From Caballeronia ptereochthonis (lineage in GTDB: Bacteria; Pseudomonadota; Gammaproteobacteria; Burkholderiales; Burkholderiaceae): 64,000 nucleotides of DNA. The notes below the pieces were generated by a model that worked only from the letters and a program-made list of their open reading frames with translations, was not told where the DNA came from and made no database searches. The stretch is from NCBI RefSeq assembly GCF_001545075.1, contig NZ_FCOB02000016.1, positions 62,001-126,000 of the forward strand. Direction: 5' to 3'. The translations under genes were made by a program, and so were the position numbers. This document shows positions 17,948 through 25,232 of this stretch, one piece after another; position 1 is the stretch's first letter; each line of letters starts with the position of its first letter.

Positions 17948-19588
17948 TTACTGCATGCCGACGCCGTCGAAGCGTGCGTAGCCGAGCGGCTCGATCTTCA
18001 TGTTGGTCACCTTCTTGCTGACGGGCTGATAGACCGTCGAGTGCGCGATCGGCGAGAACGGCAATTGCTGCGCGAAGATCTGCTGTGCGTCGGTGTAGGC
18101 CTTCGTGCGCGCGGCGACGTCGGTGGTCGAGCGGCCCTTCACGACGAGATCGTCGAACGGCTTGTAGCACCACTTCGAGAAGTTGCTGCCCTTGACGGCG
18201 TCGCAGCCGAGCAGCGTGCCGAGCCAGTTGTCGGGATCGCCGTTGTCGCCGGTCCAGCCGATCAGGAGCGCATCATGCTCGCCCGCGTGCGCGCGCTTCA
18301 GATACTCGCCCCACTCGTACGACACGATGTTCGCCTTCACGCCGATCTTCGCCCAGTCGGCCTGGATCATTTCCGCCATCAGGCGCGCGTTCGGGTTGTA
18401 GGCGCGTTGCACCGGCATCGCCCAGAGCGTGATCTCCAAGCCGTTCGGGTAGCCCGCCTTCGCGAGCAGCGCCTTCGCCTTGGCGGTGTCGTACGCCTGA
18501 CTCTTCAGGTTCTTGTCGTAGGACCATTGCGTCGGCGGCATCGGTGCGGTGGCCGGCTGGCCCGCGCCCTGATACACGGAATCGATGATCGCCTTCTTGT
18601 TGATCGCCATGTCGAGCGCGCGGCGCACGTCGGTGTTGTCGAGGCCCTTCTTCGTCACGTTGTACGCGACATAGCCTTCGTTGAAGCCCGCCTGCGACGG
18701 CGTATCGACGTTCGACGCCGACTTCAGCGCCGCGATATCGCCCGGACGCGGATAGCTCATCACCTGGCATTCGTTGCTCTTCAGCTTCTGCACGCGCACG
18801 GCGGCATCCGGCGTGATCGAGAAGATCAGCTTGGAGATCTGCACCGCGTTCGGCTTCCAGTAATCGGGATTGCCGTCGAAGCGGATGGTCGCGTCCTTCG
18901 TGTAGCTGCGGAAGATGAACGGGCCCGTGCCGACCGGATACTGGTTGATGTCCGCGGCCTTGCCGTCCTTCAGCAGCTTGTCCGCGTACTCGGCGGAGAG
19001 GATCGACGCGTATTCCATCGCCATGTTCTGGATGAACGGCGCGCTCACTTCCTTCAGCGTGAACTTCACGGTGTACGGATCGACCTTCTCGATCTTCGAG
19101 ATCAGCTTGTCCATGCCGAGGTCCGTGAAGTACGGGAACTGCACGTTGTACGCCTTGCGGAACGGCTGATTCGGGTCGAGCATGCGGTTGAACGTGAAGA
19201 GCACGTCGTCCGCGTTGAATTCGCGCGTCGGCTTGAAGAACGACGTCGTCTGGAACTTCACGCCGTGACGCAGATGGAACGTGTAGGTCAGACCATCCGG
19301 CGATACGTCCCACTTTTCCGCGAGGCCCGGCTCGACCTTCGTGCCGCCGCGCTCGAATTCGACGAGGCGGTTATAGACCGTGAAGGTGTTCGCGGTGAAA
19401 TCGGTGCCGGTCGTGTACTGGGCCGGATCGAAGCCGGCCGGACTGCCTTCGGAGCAGTAAATCAGCGTCTTGTTCGGGATGGCGGCGTTCGCCGCATTCC
19501 CCGCGGTCGCAGCGAAAAGCGCTGCCGTGGCCACGGCGCCCGCGAGCGCCGATCTGCGGACGGCTCGCAACAGGCTGTTTTTCTTCAT
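17948..19588 (-). CDS. dppA: Periplasmic peptide-binding protein (DppA type, SBP family 5)
   Basis: Captures peptides in the periplasm for DppBCDF. It has a clear Sec signal (MKKNSLLRAVRRSALAGAVATAALFAATAGNAANA) and SBP_bac_5 features: KTLIYCSEGSPAGFDPAQYTTGTDF, YNRLVEFERGGTKVEPGLAEKWDVSPDGLTYTFHLRHGVKFQ and GYVAYNVTKKGLDNTDVRRALDMAINKKAIIDSVY. Mature-region cysteines (EGSP region, NECQV, GCDAVKGSNFSKWCY) match the pattern of E. coli DppA. The 546 residues are normal. GGAGGAAAC precedes the ATG. It is the first gene of the operon, so the promoter lies between 19589 and about 19860. Confidence 0.94.
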   Translation of the reverse strand: MKKNSLLRAVRRSALAGAVATAALFAATAGNAANAAIPNKTLIYCSEGSPAGFDPAQYTTGTDFTANTFTVYNRLVEFERGGTKVEPGLAEKWDVSPDGLTYTFHLRHGVKFQTTSFFKPTREFNADDVLFTFNRMLDPNQPFRKAYNVQFPYFTDLGMDKLISKIEKVDPYTVKFTLKEVSAPFIQNMAMEYASILSAEYADKLLKDGKAADINQYPVGTGPFIFRSYTKDATIRFDGNPDYWKPNAVQISKLIFSITPDAAVRVQKLKSNECQVMSYPRPGDIAALKSASNVDTPSQAGFNEGYVAYNVTKKGLDNTDVRRALDMAINKKAIIDSVYQGAGQPATAPMPPTQWSYDKNLKSQAYDTAKAKALLAKAGYPNGLEITLWAMPVQRAYNPNARLMAEMIQADWAKIGVKANIVSYEWGEYLKRAHAGEHDALLIGWTGDNGDPDNWLGTLLGCDAVKGSNFSKWCYKPFDDLVVKGRSTTDVAARTKAYTDAQQIFAQQLPFSPIAHSTVYQPVSKKVTNMKIEPLGYARFDGVGMQ

Positions 19589-19864
19589 GTTTCCTCCAAG
19601 TCGATGCCGGCTTCTGGCCGGCGTGGCGCGAGTGTACTTGATCGCGCCGCCCCCGTTTTGCGGCGTGCATGCGCGAAGTCGGGCGCTACCCTAGCACGAA
19701 CAAAAGTGACGCGCGTACTTGGTTTTCCCCACTAGAGTTTGTCGTCGATGGCACTTCGATAAGAGTAGGTTATCGGCCATGCGCGAAGGTAATGGACTGG
19801 AGGACGAAATATTGCGCGCGTGGGCGCGAGCCGGCGCAAAAAGGCGAAAATCACAAGGGAAGAG
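19589..19864. other. Intergenic region between dppA and metF terminator
   Basis: About 275 bases with no convincing gene. It must contain the dppA promoter on the minus strand, but I could not settle on a single -35/-10 pair. Short open frames here lack ribosome-binding sites and family resemblance. Confidence 0.5.
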
Positions 19865-19893
19865 AAAAGAACCGCGCGGCGGACGCCGCGCGG
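19865..19893 (-). terminator. Probable intrinsic terminator after metF
   Basis: A 9-bp GC stem (CCGCGCGGC at 19872-19880 pairing with 19885-19893) closes a GGAC tetraloop, 20 bases after the metF stop. Read on the minus strand, it is followed by a pyrimidine-rich tract beginning TTCTTTTCTCTTCCCTT. The U-run is interrupted, so termination may be partial. Confidence 0.65.
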
Positions 19894-19912
19894 GCGAAGC
19901 AGTGATGCGTTT

Positions 19913-20752
19913 TCAGACGCTCTTGAAGCCGAGGCGCTCGCAGATCGTCTTTGTGGCCCACGCGCCGTTGAGCGTGTAGAAATGCAGGCCGGGCGCGCCT
20001 TCGTCGATGAGGCGGCGGCACAGGCCCGTCACCACATCGACGCCGAAGGCGCGAATCGACTCGCGGTCGTCGCCGAAGCTTTCCAGTCGGCGCGCGATCC
20101 ACTTCGGCACTTCGGCGCCGCACATGTCGGAGAAGCGCATCAGTTGCGAGAAGTTCGTGATCGGCATGATGCCCGGCACGATCGGCACGTCGACGCCGAG
20201 CTTGCGCGCTTCCTCGACGAACTCGAAGTACGCGTCCGCGTTGAAGAAGTACTGCGTGATCGCGGAATTCGCGCCCGCTTTCACCTTGCGCACGAAGTTT
20301 TCGAGATCGGCGCGCGGCGACTTCGATTGTGGATGGAACTCCGGATACGCGGCCACTTCGATGTTGAACCAGTCGCCGTGCTCCTGGCGGATGAACGCCA
20401 CGAGCTCGGACGCATAGCGCAGCTCGCCGACTGCGCCCATGCCCGAAGGCAGATCGCCGCGCAGCGCGACGATATGGCGAATGCCGTGCTCGCGGTACTG
20501 CGAAAGAATCGCGCGCAGGTTCTCCCTCGACGAGCCGATGCACGACAGATGCGGTGCGGCCTCGAAGCCTTCCGCGGCCATTTCGAGCACCGTGTCGAGC
20601 GTGCCTTGCTGCGTGGAGCCGCCGGCGCCGAAGGTCACGGAGACGAACTTCGGCGAGAGTGTCGCCAGTTGCGCGCGCGTCGCGCGCAGTTTGTCCACGC
20701 CTTCCTGCGTCTTCGGCGGGAAAAACTCGAATGAGAGTTCGATCGGTTTCAT
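19913..20752 (-). CDS. metF: 5,10-methylenetetrahydrofolate reductase
   Basis: FAD enzyme that makes 5-methyl-THF for methionine synthase, feeding the SAM cycle. The N-terminus KPIELSFEFFPPKTQEGVDKL is diagnostic. FVSVTFGAGGSTQQGTLDTV, HLSCIGSS, ALRGDLPSG, FFNADAYFEFVEEAR, PGIMPITNFSQLMRFSDMCGAEVP and the C-terminal GLHFYTLNGAWATKTICERLGF complete the family pattern. At 279 residues it is slightly shorter than E. coli MetF (296). It is the last gene of the unit ahcY, small membrane protein, metF, so it probably shares the SAH riboswitch control seen upstream of ahcY. Confidence 0.96.
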   Translation of the reverse strand: MKPIELSFEFFPPKTQEGVDKLRATRAQLATLSPKFVSVTFGAGGSTQQGTLDTVLEMAAEGFEAAPHLSCIGSSRENLRAILSQYREHGIRHIVALRGDLPSGMGAVGELRYASELVAFIRQEHGDWFNIEVAAYPEFHPQSKSPRADLENFVRKVKAGANSAITQYFFNADAYFEFVEEARKLGVDVPIVPGIMPITNFSQLMRFSDMCGAEVPKWIARRLESFGDDRESIRAFGVDVVTGLCRRLIDEGAPGLHFYTLNGAWATKTICERLGFKSV

Positions 20753-20795
20753 GATGATGGTTGATCGAGCGGCGGCGAGGCCTGATCGACCCGAC

Positions 20796-21149
20796 TCAGC
20801 CGAAGTTGCGGTTCCCGAAGATGAGCGCCGACAGCAGCCACGACACGATGCTGTAGAGAATCGAGCCGAAGAACGCCGACCAGAATCCCGACACTTCGAA
20901 GCCCTTCAGCAGCGACGAGCACAGCCAGAAGCACAGCGCGTTCACCACGAGGATGAACAGCCCGAGCGTGAGGATCGTCACCGGCAGCGTGAGGAGGATG
21001 AGGATCGGCCGGATCACCGCGTTGATGAGCCCGAGCACCACTGCGATGATGAGCGCCGTGCCGAAACTGCGGATGTGAATCGACGGCACGAGATAGGTGA
21101 TGATCAGGAGCGCGAGCGCGTTGATCAGCCATGTCAGCAGCACGGTCAT
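20796..21149 (-). CDS. Small four-helix membrane protein (phage holin family IV, PF04020 type)
   Basis: 117-residue protein made almost entirely of four hydrophobic segments (LLTWLINALALLIITYLVPSI; GTALIIAVVLGLINAVIRPILILLTLPVTILTLGLFILVVNALCFWLC; FWSAFFGSILYSIVSWLLSALIF). The pattern and the ending IFGNRNFG-like tail match the PF04020 family, often labelled phage holin although no phage context exists. The gene is sandwiched between ahcY and metF, on the same strand with short gaps (82 and 43 bases), an arrangement I recall in other betaproteobacteria. Function is unknown; lysis is not implied. Confidence 0.85.
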   Translation of the reverse strand: MTVLLTWLINALALLIITYLVPSIHIRSFGTALIIAVVLGLINAVIRPILILLTLPVTILTLGLFILVVNALCFWLCSSLLKGFEVSGFWSAFFGSILYSIVSWLLSALIFGNRNFG

Positions 21150-21176
21150 CTAAAGTTCTCCGGTTGATGCGTCAGG

Positions 21177-21230
21177 TCGCAAGCGCCGCACGGATGCGCG
21201 CACCCGTGCGGACGTACGCCGCCGCTTGCG
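21177..21230 (-). promoter_or_regulatory. Large hairpin immediately after ahcY
   Basis: The outer stem CGCAAGCG pairs with CGCTTGCG and encloses an inner stem CCGCACGG pairing with CCGTGCGG. It directly abuts the ahcY stop codon and has no U-run on either side. It may mark partial termination or an RNA processing/stability site that lowers expression of the downstream membrane protein and metF relative to ahcY. Confidence 0.5.
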
Positions 21231-21231
21231 A

Positions 21232-22653
21232 TTAATAGCGGTAGTGGTTCGGCTTGAACGGGCCGTTCTTGTCGACGCCGATATAGCCGGCCTGCTCGTC
21301 CGACAGCACGGTCAGATCCGCGCCGATGCGGCCCAGGTGCAGGCGCGCGACCTTCTCGTCCAGATGCTTCGGCAGCACGTACACCTTGTTCTCGTACTTC
21401 TTGCCTTGCGTGAACAGTTCGATCTGCGCGAGCGTCTGGTTGGTGAACGAGTTCGACATCACGAACGACGGATGGCCCGTCGCGCAGCCGAGGTTCACGA
21501 GACGGCCTTCAGCCAGGATGATGATCTTCTTGCCGTCCGGGAAGACGATGTGATCGACCTGCGGCTTGATGTTGTCCCACGTGTACTGACGCGTCGACGC
21601 GATATCGATTTCCGAGTCGAAGTGGCCGATGTTGCAGACGATCGCGTTGTTGCGCATCGCCTTCATGTGGTCGTGGTTGATGACGTGGTAGTTGCCGGTC
21701 GCCGTCACGAAGATGTCGGCCTTGTCGGCGGCGTATTCCATCGTCACGACACGATAGCCTTCCATCGCCGCCTGCAGCGCGCAGATCGGATCGATTTCCG
21801 TGACCCACACCGTCGCGCCGAGCCCGCGCAGCGATTGCGCGCAGCCCTTGCCCACGTCGCCGTAGCCTGCGACGACCGCGATCTTGCCCGCGATCATCAC
21901 GTCGGTCGCGCGCTTGATGCCGTCGACGAGCGACTCGCGGCAGCCGTACAGGTTGTCGAACTTCGACTTCGTGACCGAATCGTTCACGTTGATGGCCGGG
22001 AACGGCAGGCGGCCTTCCTTCTCCATCTGATACAGGCGATGCACGCCCGTGGTGGTTTCTTCCGTCACGCCCTGAATGTGCGCGAGGCGCGTGGAATACC
22101 ACGTCGGATCGGCGTCGAGGTGGCGCGCGATCGACTTGTACAGCGCGACTTCTTCCTCGTTCGTCGGCTTGGCGATGACCGAGCGGTCTTTTTCGGCTTT
22201 CGAACCGAGAATGAGCAGCAGCGTGGCGTCGCCGCCGTCATCGAGAATCATGTTGGCGAACTCGCCGTTCGGCCATTCGAAGATGCGGTGCGAGAACTCC
22301 CAGTATTCGTCGAGCGATTCGCCCTTGAACGCGAACACCGGCGTGCCGCCCGCGGCGATGGCGGCGGCGGCGTGATCCTGCGTCGAGAAGATGTTGCACG
22401 ATGCCCAGCGCACGTCGGCGCCCAGCGCGGTCAGCGTTTCGATCAGCACGCCGGTCTGGATGGTCATGTGCAGCGAGCCCGCGATGCGCGCGCCTTTCAG
22501 CGGCTGCTGCGCCTTGTACTCTTCGCGCGTCTGGATGAGACCGGGCATCTCCGTCTCGGCGATGTCGAGTTCCTTGCGGCCCCATGCGGCCAGCGACATG
22601 TCGGCGACGACGAAATCCTTGGAATTCTTGGAATCGAGAACTGCGGCGTTCAT
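21232..22653 (-). CDS. ahcY: S-adenosyl-L-homocysteine hydrolase
   Basis: NAD-dependent cytoplasmic enzyme that splits SAH to homocysteine and adenosine, relieving product inhibition of methyltransferases. The ATG at 22653 follows AAAGGAGGGC and gives [40 protein letters not shown] longer frame to 22719 would run into the riboswitch. Diagnostic blocks are [52 protein letters not shown], the NAD-binding [21 protein letters not shown] and the C-terminal [12 protein letters not shown]. At 473 residues it carries the insertion typical of proteobacterial enzymes. It is first in the ahcY-membrane protein-metF unit. Confidence 0.97.
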   Translation of the reverse strand: MNAAVLDSKNSKDFVVADMSLAAWGRKELDIAETEMPGLIQTREEYKAQQPLKGARIAGSLHMTIQTGVLIETLTALGADVRWASCNIFSTQDHAAAAIAAGGTPVFAFKGESLDEYWEFSHRIFEWPNGEFANMILDDGGDATLLLILGSKAEKDRSVIAKPTNEEEVALYKSIARHLDADPTWYSTRLAHIQGVTEETTTGVHRLYQMEKEGRLPFPAINVNDSVTKSKFDNLYGCRESLVDGIKRATDVMIAGKIAVVAGYGDVGKGCAQSLRGLGATVWVTEIDPICALQAAMEGYRVVTMEYAADKADIFVTATGNYHVINHDHMKAMRNNAIVCNIGHFDSEIDIASTRQYTWDNIKPQVDHIVFPDGKKIIILAEGRLVNLGCATGHPSFVMSNSFTNQTLAQIELFTQGKKYENKVYVLPKHLDEKVARLHLGRIGADLTVLSDEQAGYIGVDKNGPFKPNHYRY

Positions 22654-22688
22654 CACGCCCTCCTTTCTAAAAATGACTAGAAATGTTG

Positions 22689-22810
22689 ACGTGAGCGCCG
22701 TTCGAATGCGGTGGCTCAAGGGGCATTTGACGTGCCTTCGAACCGTCCGGATTGAATGCTCCGAGCCTGGCAGCCGATGTCATGCTCGGCCGTCGCAACG
22801 CTCCTCGGAA
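22689..22810 (-). ncRNA. SAH riboswitch in the ahcY leader
   Basis: Read on the minus strand, the leader contains the hallmark conserved segments of the SAH riboswitch class: TTCCGAGGAGCGTTGCGAC (22810-22792), GCCAGGCTCGG (22771-22761) and AACGGCGCTCAC (22702-22691), in the right order and just upstream of ahcY. CCGAG pairs with CTCGG to form P1. GAGCG of the first segment can pair with CGCTC of the last, matching the known long-range pseudoknot pairing. Members of this class are known to raise ahcY expression when SAH accumulates. The ribosome-binding site of ahcY lies about 30 bases downstream of the element, allowing a translational or transcriptional readout. Confidence 0.93.
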
Positions 22811-22910
22811 GCGAACGCCGATTGTAGCAAAGTCTCGTCGGAGGAACCGGGATCGGGCGTGCGCCGATTCTATTTTTTGGCGGGGCCTGATGAGCCGTTT
22901 GACAGAGGCG

Positions 22911-23633
22911 TCAGAAAGGAATGACGGACAGCAGCGGCGCGAGCAACACCATCGCCACGCCCGCGATCATCATCGTGAGACTGGCGACGACGCCCTCTTC
23001 GTTCCCCAGTTCGCGCGCCTTCGCCGTGCCTACGCCGTGCGCCGCCGCGCCGAACAGCGCGCCGCGCGCGAGCCGCGTGCGCAGCGGCACGAGCGCGAGC
23101 ACGATCTCGCCGAACAGCATGCCGCAGACACCCGTCGCGATCACGAAAAGCGCGGTGAGGTCCTTCGGCGCGTGGATCTTGTCGGAGACGGCGAGCGCGA
23201 ACGGCGTGGAGACGGAGCGCGTCGCGAGGCTGCGCTGCAATTCCGGCGAAAGATGCAGCAGCTTCGCGAGCGCGAGCGAGCCGCCCACCGCCACCAGAAT
23301 GCCGACCGTGACGCCGACGGTGAGCGAAATCCAGTGGCGCCTGATGAGCGCGCGATATTCGTAGATCGGCACCGCGAACGCGACGGTCGCCGGGCCGAGC
23401 AGCCACATGAGCCAGCGCGTGTCGGCGAAGTACACCGGGTACGGAATGCGCGCCATCACCACGATGACGGCGAGCACCACCGGCACGGCGAGCAGCGGCG
23501 TAAGCCACGGGCGCCTGAAGCGGGCGTACAAGTGCTTCGCCGCGAAATACAGCGCGACGGTCAGCACGAAGCAGCCCGCCGCGATGAGGCGCGCCGAGTC
23601 GTCCGCGAAGAGGGATGCGTAGAAGCGGTTCAT
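22911..23633 (-). CDS. lrgB: LrgB/CidB-family membrane protein
   Basis: 240-residue multipass inner-membrane protein of the LrgB family, which with LrgA/CidA is linked to murein hydrolase control and pyruvate or metabolite transport in Gram-positives. Typical blocks are WLMWLLGPATVAFAVPIYEYRALIRRHW, LATRSVSTPFALAVSDKIHAPKDLTALFVIATGVCGMLFGEIVL and ALFGAAAHGVGTAKARELGNEEGVVASLTMMIAGVAMVL. The ATG at 23633 is ten bases after the lrgA stop, so both are co-transcribed. Role in this organism is unproven. Confidence 0.92.
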   Translation of the reverse strand: MNRFYASLFADDSARLIAAGCFVLTVALYFAAKHLYARFRRPWLTPLLAVPVVLAVIVVMARIPYPVYFADTRWLMWLLGPATVAFAVPIYEYRALIRRHWISLTVGVTVGILVAVGGSLALAKLLHLSPELQRSLATRSVSTPFALAVSDKIHAPKDLTALFVIATGVCGMLFGEIVLALVPLRTRLARGALFGAAAHGVGTAKARELGNEEGVVASLTMMIAGVAMVLLAPLLSVIPF

Positions 23634-23643
23634 GTCGGCTTAC

Positions 23644-24099
23644 TCAGGCCCGGGCGTGCCGCGCCACGAGCGCGCGGCGCAACGCGAGACGACGCTCGAG
23701 ACGCGCCGCCTGGTCGACTGCGAACGCGACCGCCACCATGACCATCAACGTTCCCGCGACGACCACGAGCGCGAGCCGCCAGCCGTCTTCCATGAAAAGA
23801 CCGCCGTACTGAACCGCCGCGACCGCCGCCGGAATGAAGAACAGCAGCATGTCCGAAAGCAGCCAGTCCGCGCCCGCCTTCACCCAGCGGGGCGCGACGC
23901 CGCCGCAGAACAGCAGCGCGAGCAGAACCACGAGCCCGATCACGCCGCCCGGAACAGGCAGCGCCAGCTTGCGCGCGACGAAATCCGCCGCGACCCAGAT
24001 GCCGGCGAGCGCGGCGGACTGGAGCGCGACGCGCAGGAAGCGGCCGAGCGCCGCGCGGGCGTTCGCGGTTTGCATTTTGGTCGTGAGGGCGGCGGACAT
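23644..24099 (-). CDS. lrgA: LrgA/CidA-family membrane protein
   Basis: Small holin-like membrane protein, about 151 residues from the ATG at 24099 (an alternative ATG lies at 24126). Four hydrophobic segments and the family motif GGVIGLVVLLALLFCGGVAPRWVKAGADWLLSDMLLFFIPAAVAAVQYGGLF are visible. It forms a pair with lrgB. The divergent LysR-type gene is the probable regulator, paralleling the cid systems in which a LysR protein (CidR) controls the operon. Confidence 0.88.
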   Translation of the reverse strand: MSAALTTKMQTANARAALGRFLRVALQSAALAGIWVAADFVARKLALPVPGGVIGLVVLLALLFCGGVAPRWVKAGADWLLSDMLLFFIPAAVAAVQYGGLFMEDGWRLALVVVAGTLMVMVAVAFAVDQAARLERRLALRRALVARHARA

Positions 24100-24132
24100 G
24101 GCGGACTCTTCTACGGTTGAAGTCAAGAACTA

Positions 24133-24175
24133 GGGTTAACCTGTAGTCCGAGTATATGGGCGCACTTTGCATAAT
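24133..24175. promoter_or_regulatory. Divergent lrgA-lysR control region
   Basis: The 130-base gap between lrgA and the LysR gene holds an 8-bp palindrome GGTTAACC (24134-24141), with a second TTAACC at about 24185, and a CATAAT at 24170-24175 that could serve as the -10 of the LysR gene. LysR proteins bind imperfect palindromes of this kind in divergent promoters. Assignment of the operator is tentative. Confidence 0.4.
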
Positions 24176-24229
24176 AAAAATGACTTAACCTTATTCAAAT
24201 CATTCCAAACTGGAATTCCGGAGTCGAGA

Positions 24230-25171
24230 ATGGAACTGCGCGCCTTGCGGTACTTCGTCGAGGTCGTGAAGCAGAAGAGCTTCACCGCCGCCGCCGAGCA
24301 CATGTTCGTGACCCAGCCGACCATCAGCAAGATGGTGAAGGCGCTGGAGGACGAGGTCGGCTCGCCTCTGCTGTTGCGCGAAGGCCGTCAGATGGTGCTC
24401 ACCGACGTCGGGCAGATCGTCTACCAGCGCGGCGTGGACGTGCTGGCGGCGCATGCGCGGCTGGAAGCCGAACTGAACGATCTCGGCACGTTCGGGCGGG
24501 GCACCCTCACGATCGGCATTCCGCCGATGGGCGGTGCGCTCTTCACACCGGCCATCGCCGCGTTCCGGCGCCGTTATCCGAAGGTCGAGCTCAAGCTGTT
24601 CGAACGCGGCTCGAAGGCGATCGAGGCCGCGCTCATCGACGGCGAGCTGGAACTGGGCGGCGTGCTGCAGCCCGTCGATAGCGAGGTGTTCGACGTCCTG
24701 CCCGTCAGCCGGCAGATTCTCTGGCTCGTCGCGCAGAAAGGCTCGCGCTGGGACGAGTCGCGCGAGGTCGCGCTCACGGATCTCGCCGCCGAGCCGTTCG
24801 TGTTCTACGGCGAGAGTCTCGCGCTGAACGACGTCGTGCTCAACGCGTGCCGCGAGGCGGGGTTCGCGCCGACGATCGTCGGCCGCAGCGGGCATTGGGA
24901 TTTCATGGCGGCGCTGGTGCAGGCGGGCATCGGCATCGCGCTCCTGCCTGCGCCTTATTGCCGGCGCCTCGATGCCGACGCGTTCACCTGCCGTCCGGTG
25001 GTCGCGCCGGAGATTCACTGGGACATGGCGCTCGGCTGGCGGCGCAACGGCTATCTGTCGCATGCGGCGCGCGCGTGGATCGAAGTCGCGCGCGAAATGC
25101 TGCCCGCCAATCTCGATCAGGACTTCATGGCGGACGGCTTTCCGCGCGTGCGGCGCGGCGAGCCGAAATGA
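24230..25171 (+). CDS. LysR-family transcriptional regulator
   Basis: 313-residue regulator. The ATG at 24230 starts MELRALRYFVEVVKQKSFTAAAEHMFVTQPTISKMVKALEDEVGSPLLLREGRQMVLTDVGQ, a textbook LysR winged helix-turn-helix. The effector-binding domain begins about residue 90 (GTLTIGIPPMGGALFTPAIAAFRRRYPKVELKLFERGS). It is divergent from lrgAB, its likely target. An in-frame extension upstream would start inside the promoter region and is not favoured. The effector is unknown; CidR homologues respond to acetate or overflow metabolism in other bacteria, which is only suggestive here. Confidence 0.92.
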   Translation: MELRALRYFVEVVKQKSFTAAAEHMFVTQPTISKMVKALEDEVGSPLLLREGRQMVLTDVGQIVYQRGVDVLAAHARLEAELNDLGTFGRGTLTIGIPPMGGALFTPAIAAFRRRYPKVELKLFERGSKAIEAALIDGELELGGVLQPVDSEVFDVLPVSRQILWLVAQKGSRWDESREVALTDLAAEPFVFYGESLALNDVVLNACREAGFAPTIVGRSGHWDFMAALVQAGIGIALLPAPYCRRLDADAFTCRPVVAPEIHWDMALGWRRNGYLSHAARAWIEVAREMLPANLDQDFMADGFPRVRRGEPK

Positions 25172-25174
25172 AAA

Positions 25175-25205
25175 CGCGCCGGCCCGCGATGAGCGGGCCG
25201 GCGCG
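25175..25205. terminator. Bidirectional intrinsic terminator
   Basis: A perfect 13-bp stem (CGCGCCGGCCCGC at 25175-25187 pairing with 25193-25205) closes a GATGA loop between the convergent LysR and DUF937/OmpA genes. On the minus strand it is followed by TTTTCATTTC, so it works best for the OmpA-type gene. It can also stop the LysR transcript. Confidence 0.8.
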
Positions 25206-25232
25206 CTTCGTGGTTTGAGGGCGCTGCGCGGA

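Noticed and set aside
20796..21149. Prophage remnant suggested by the holin-like family name
   Set aside because: No other phage gene, integrase or att-like repeat nearby; the gene sits in a metabolic unit.
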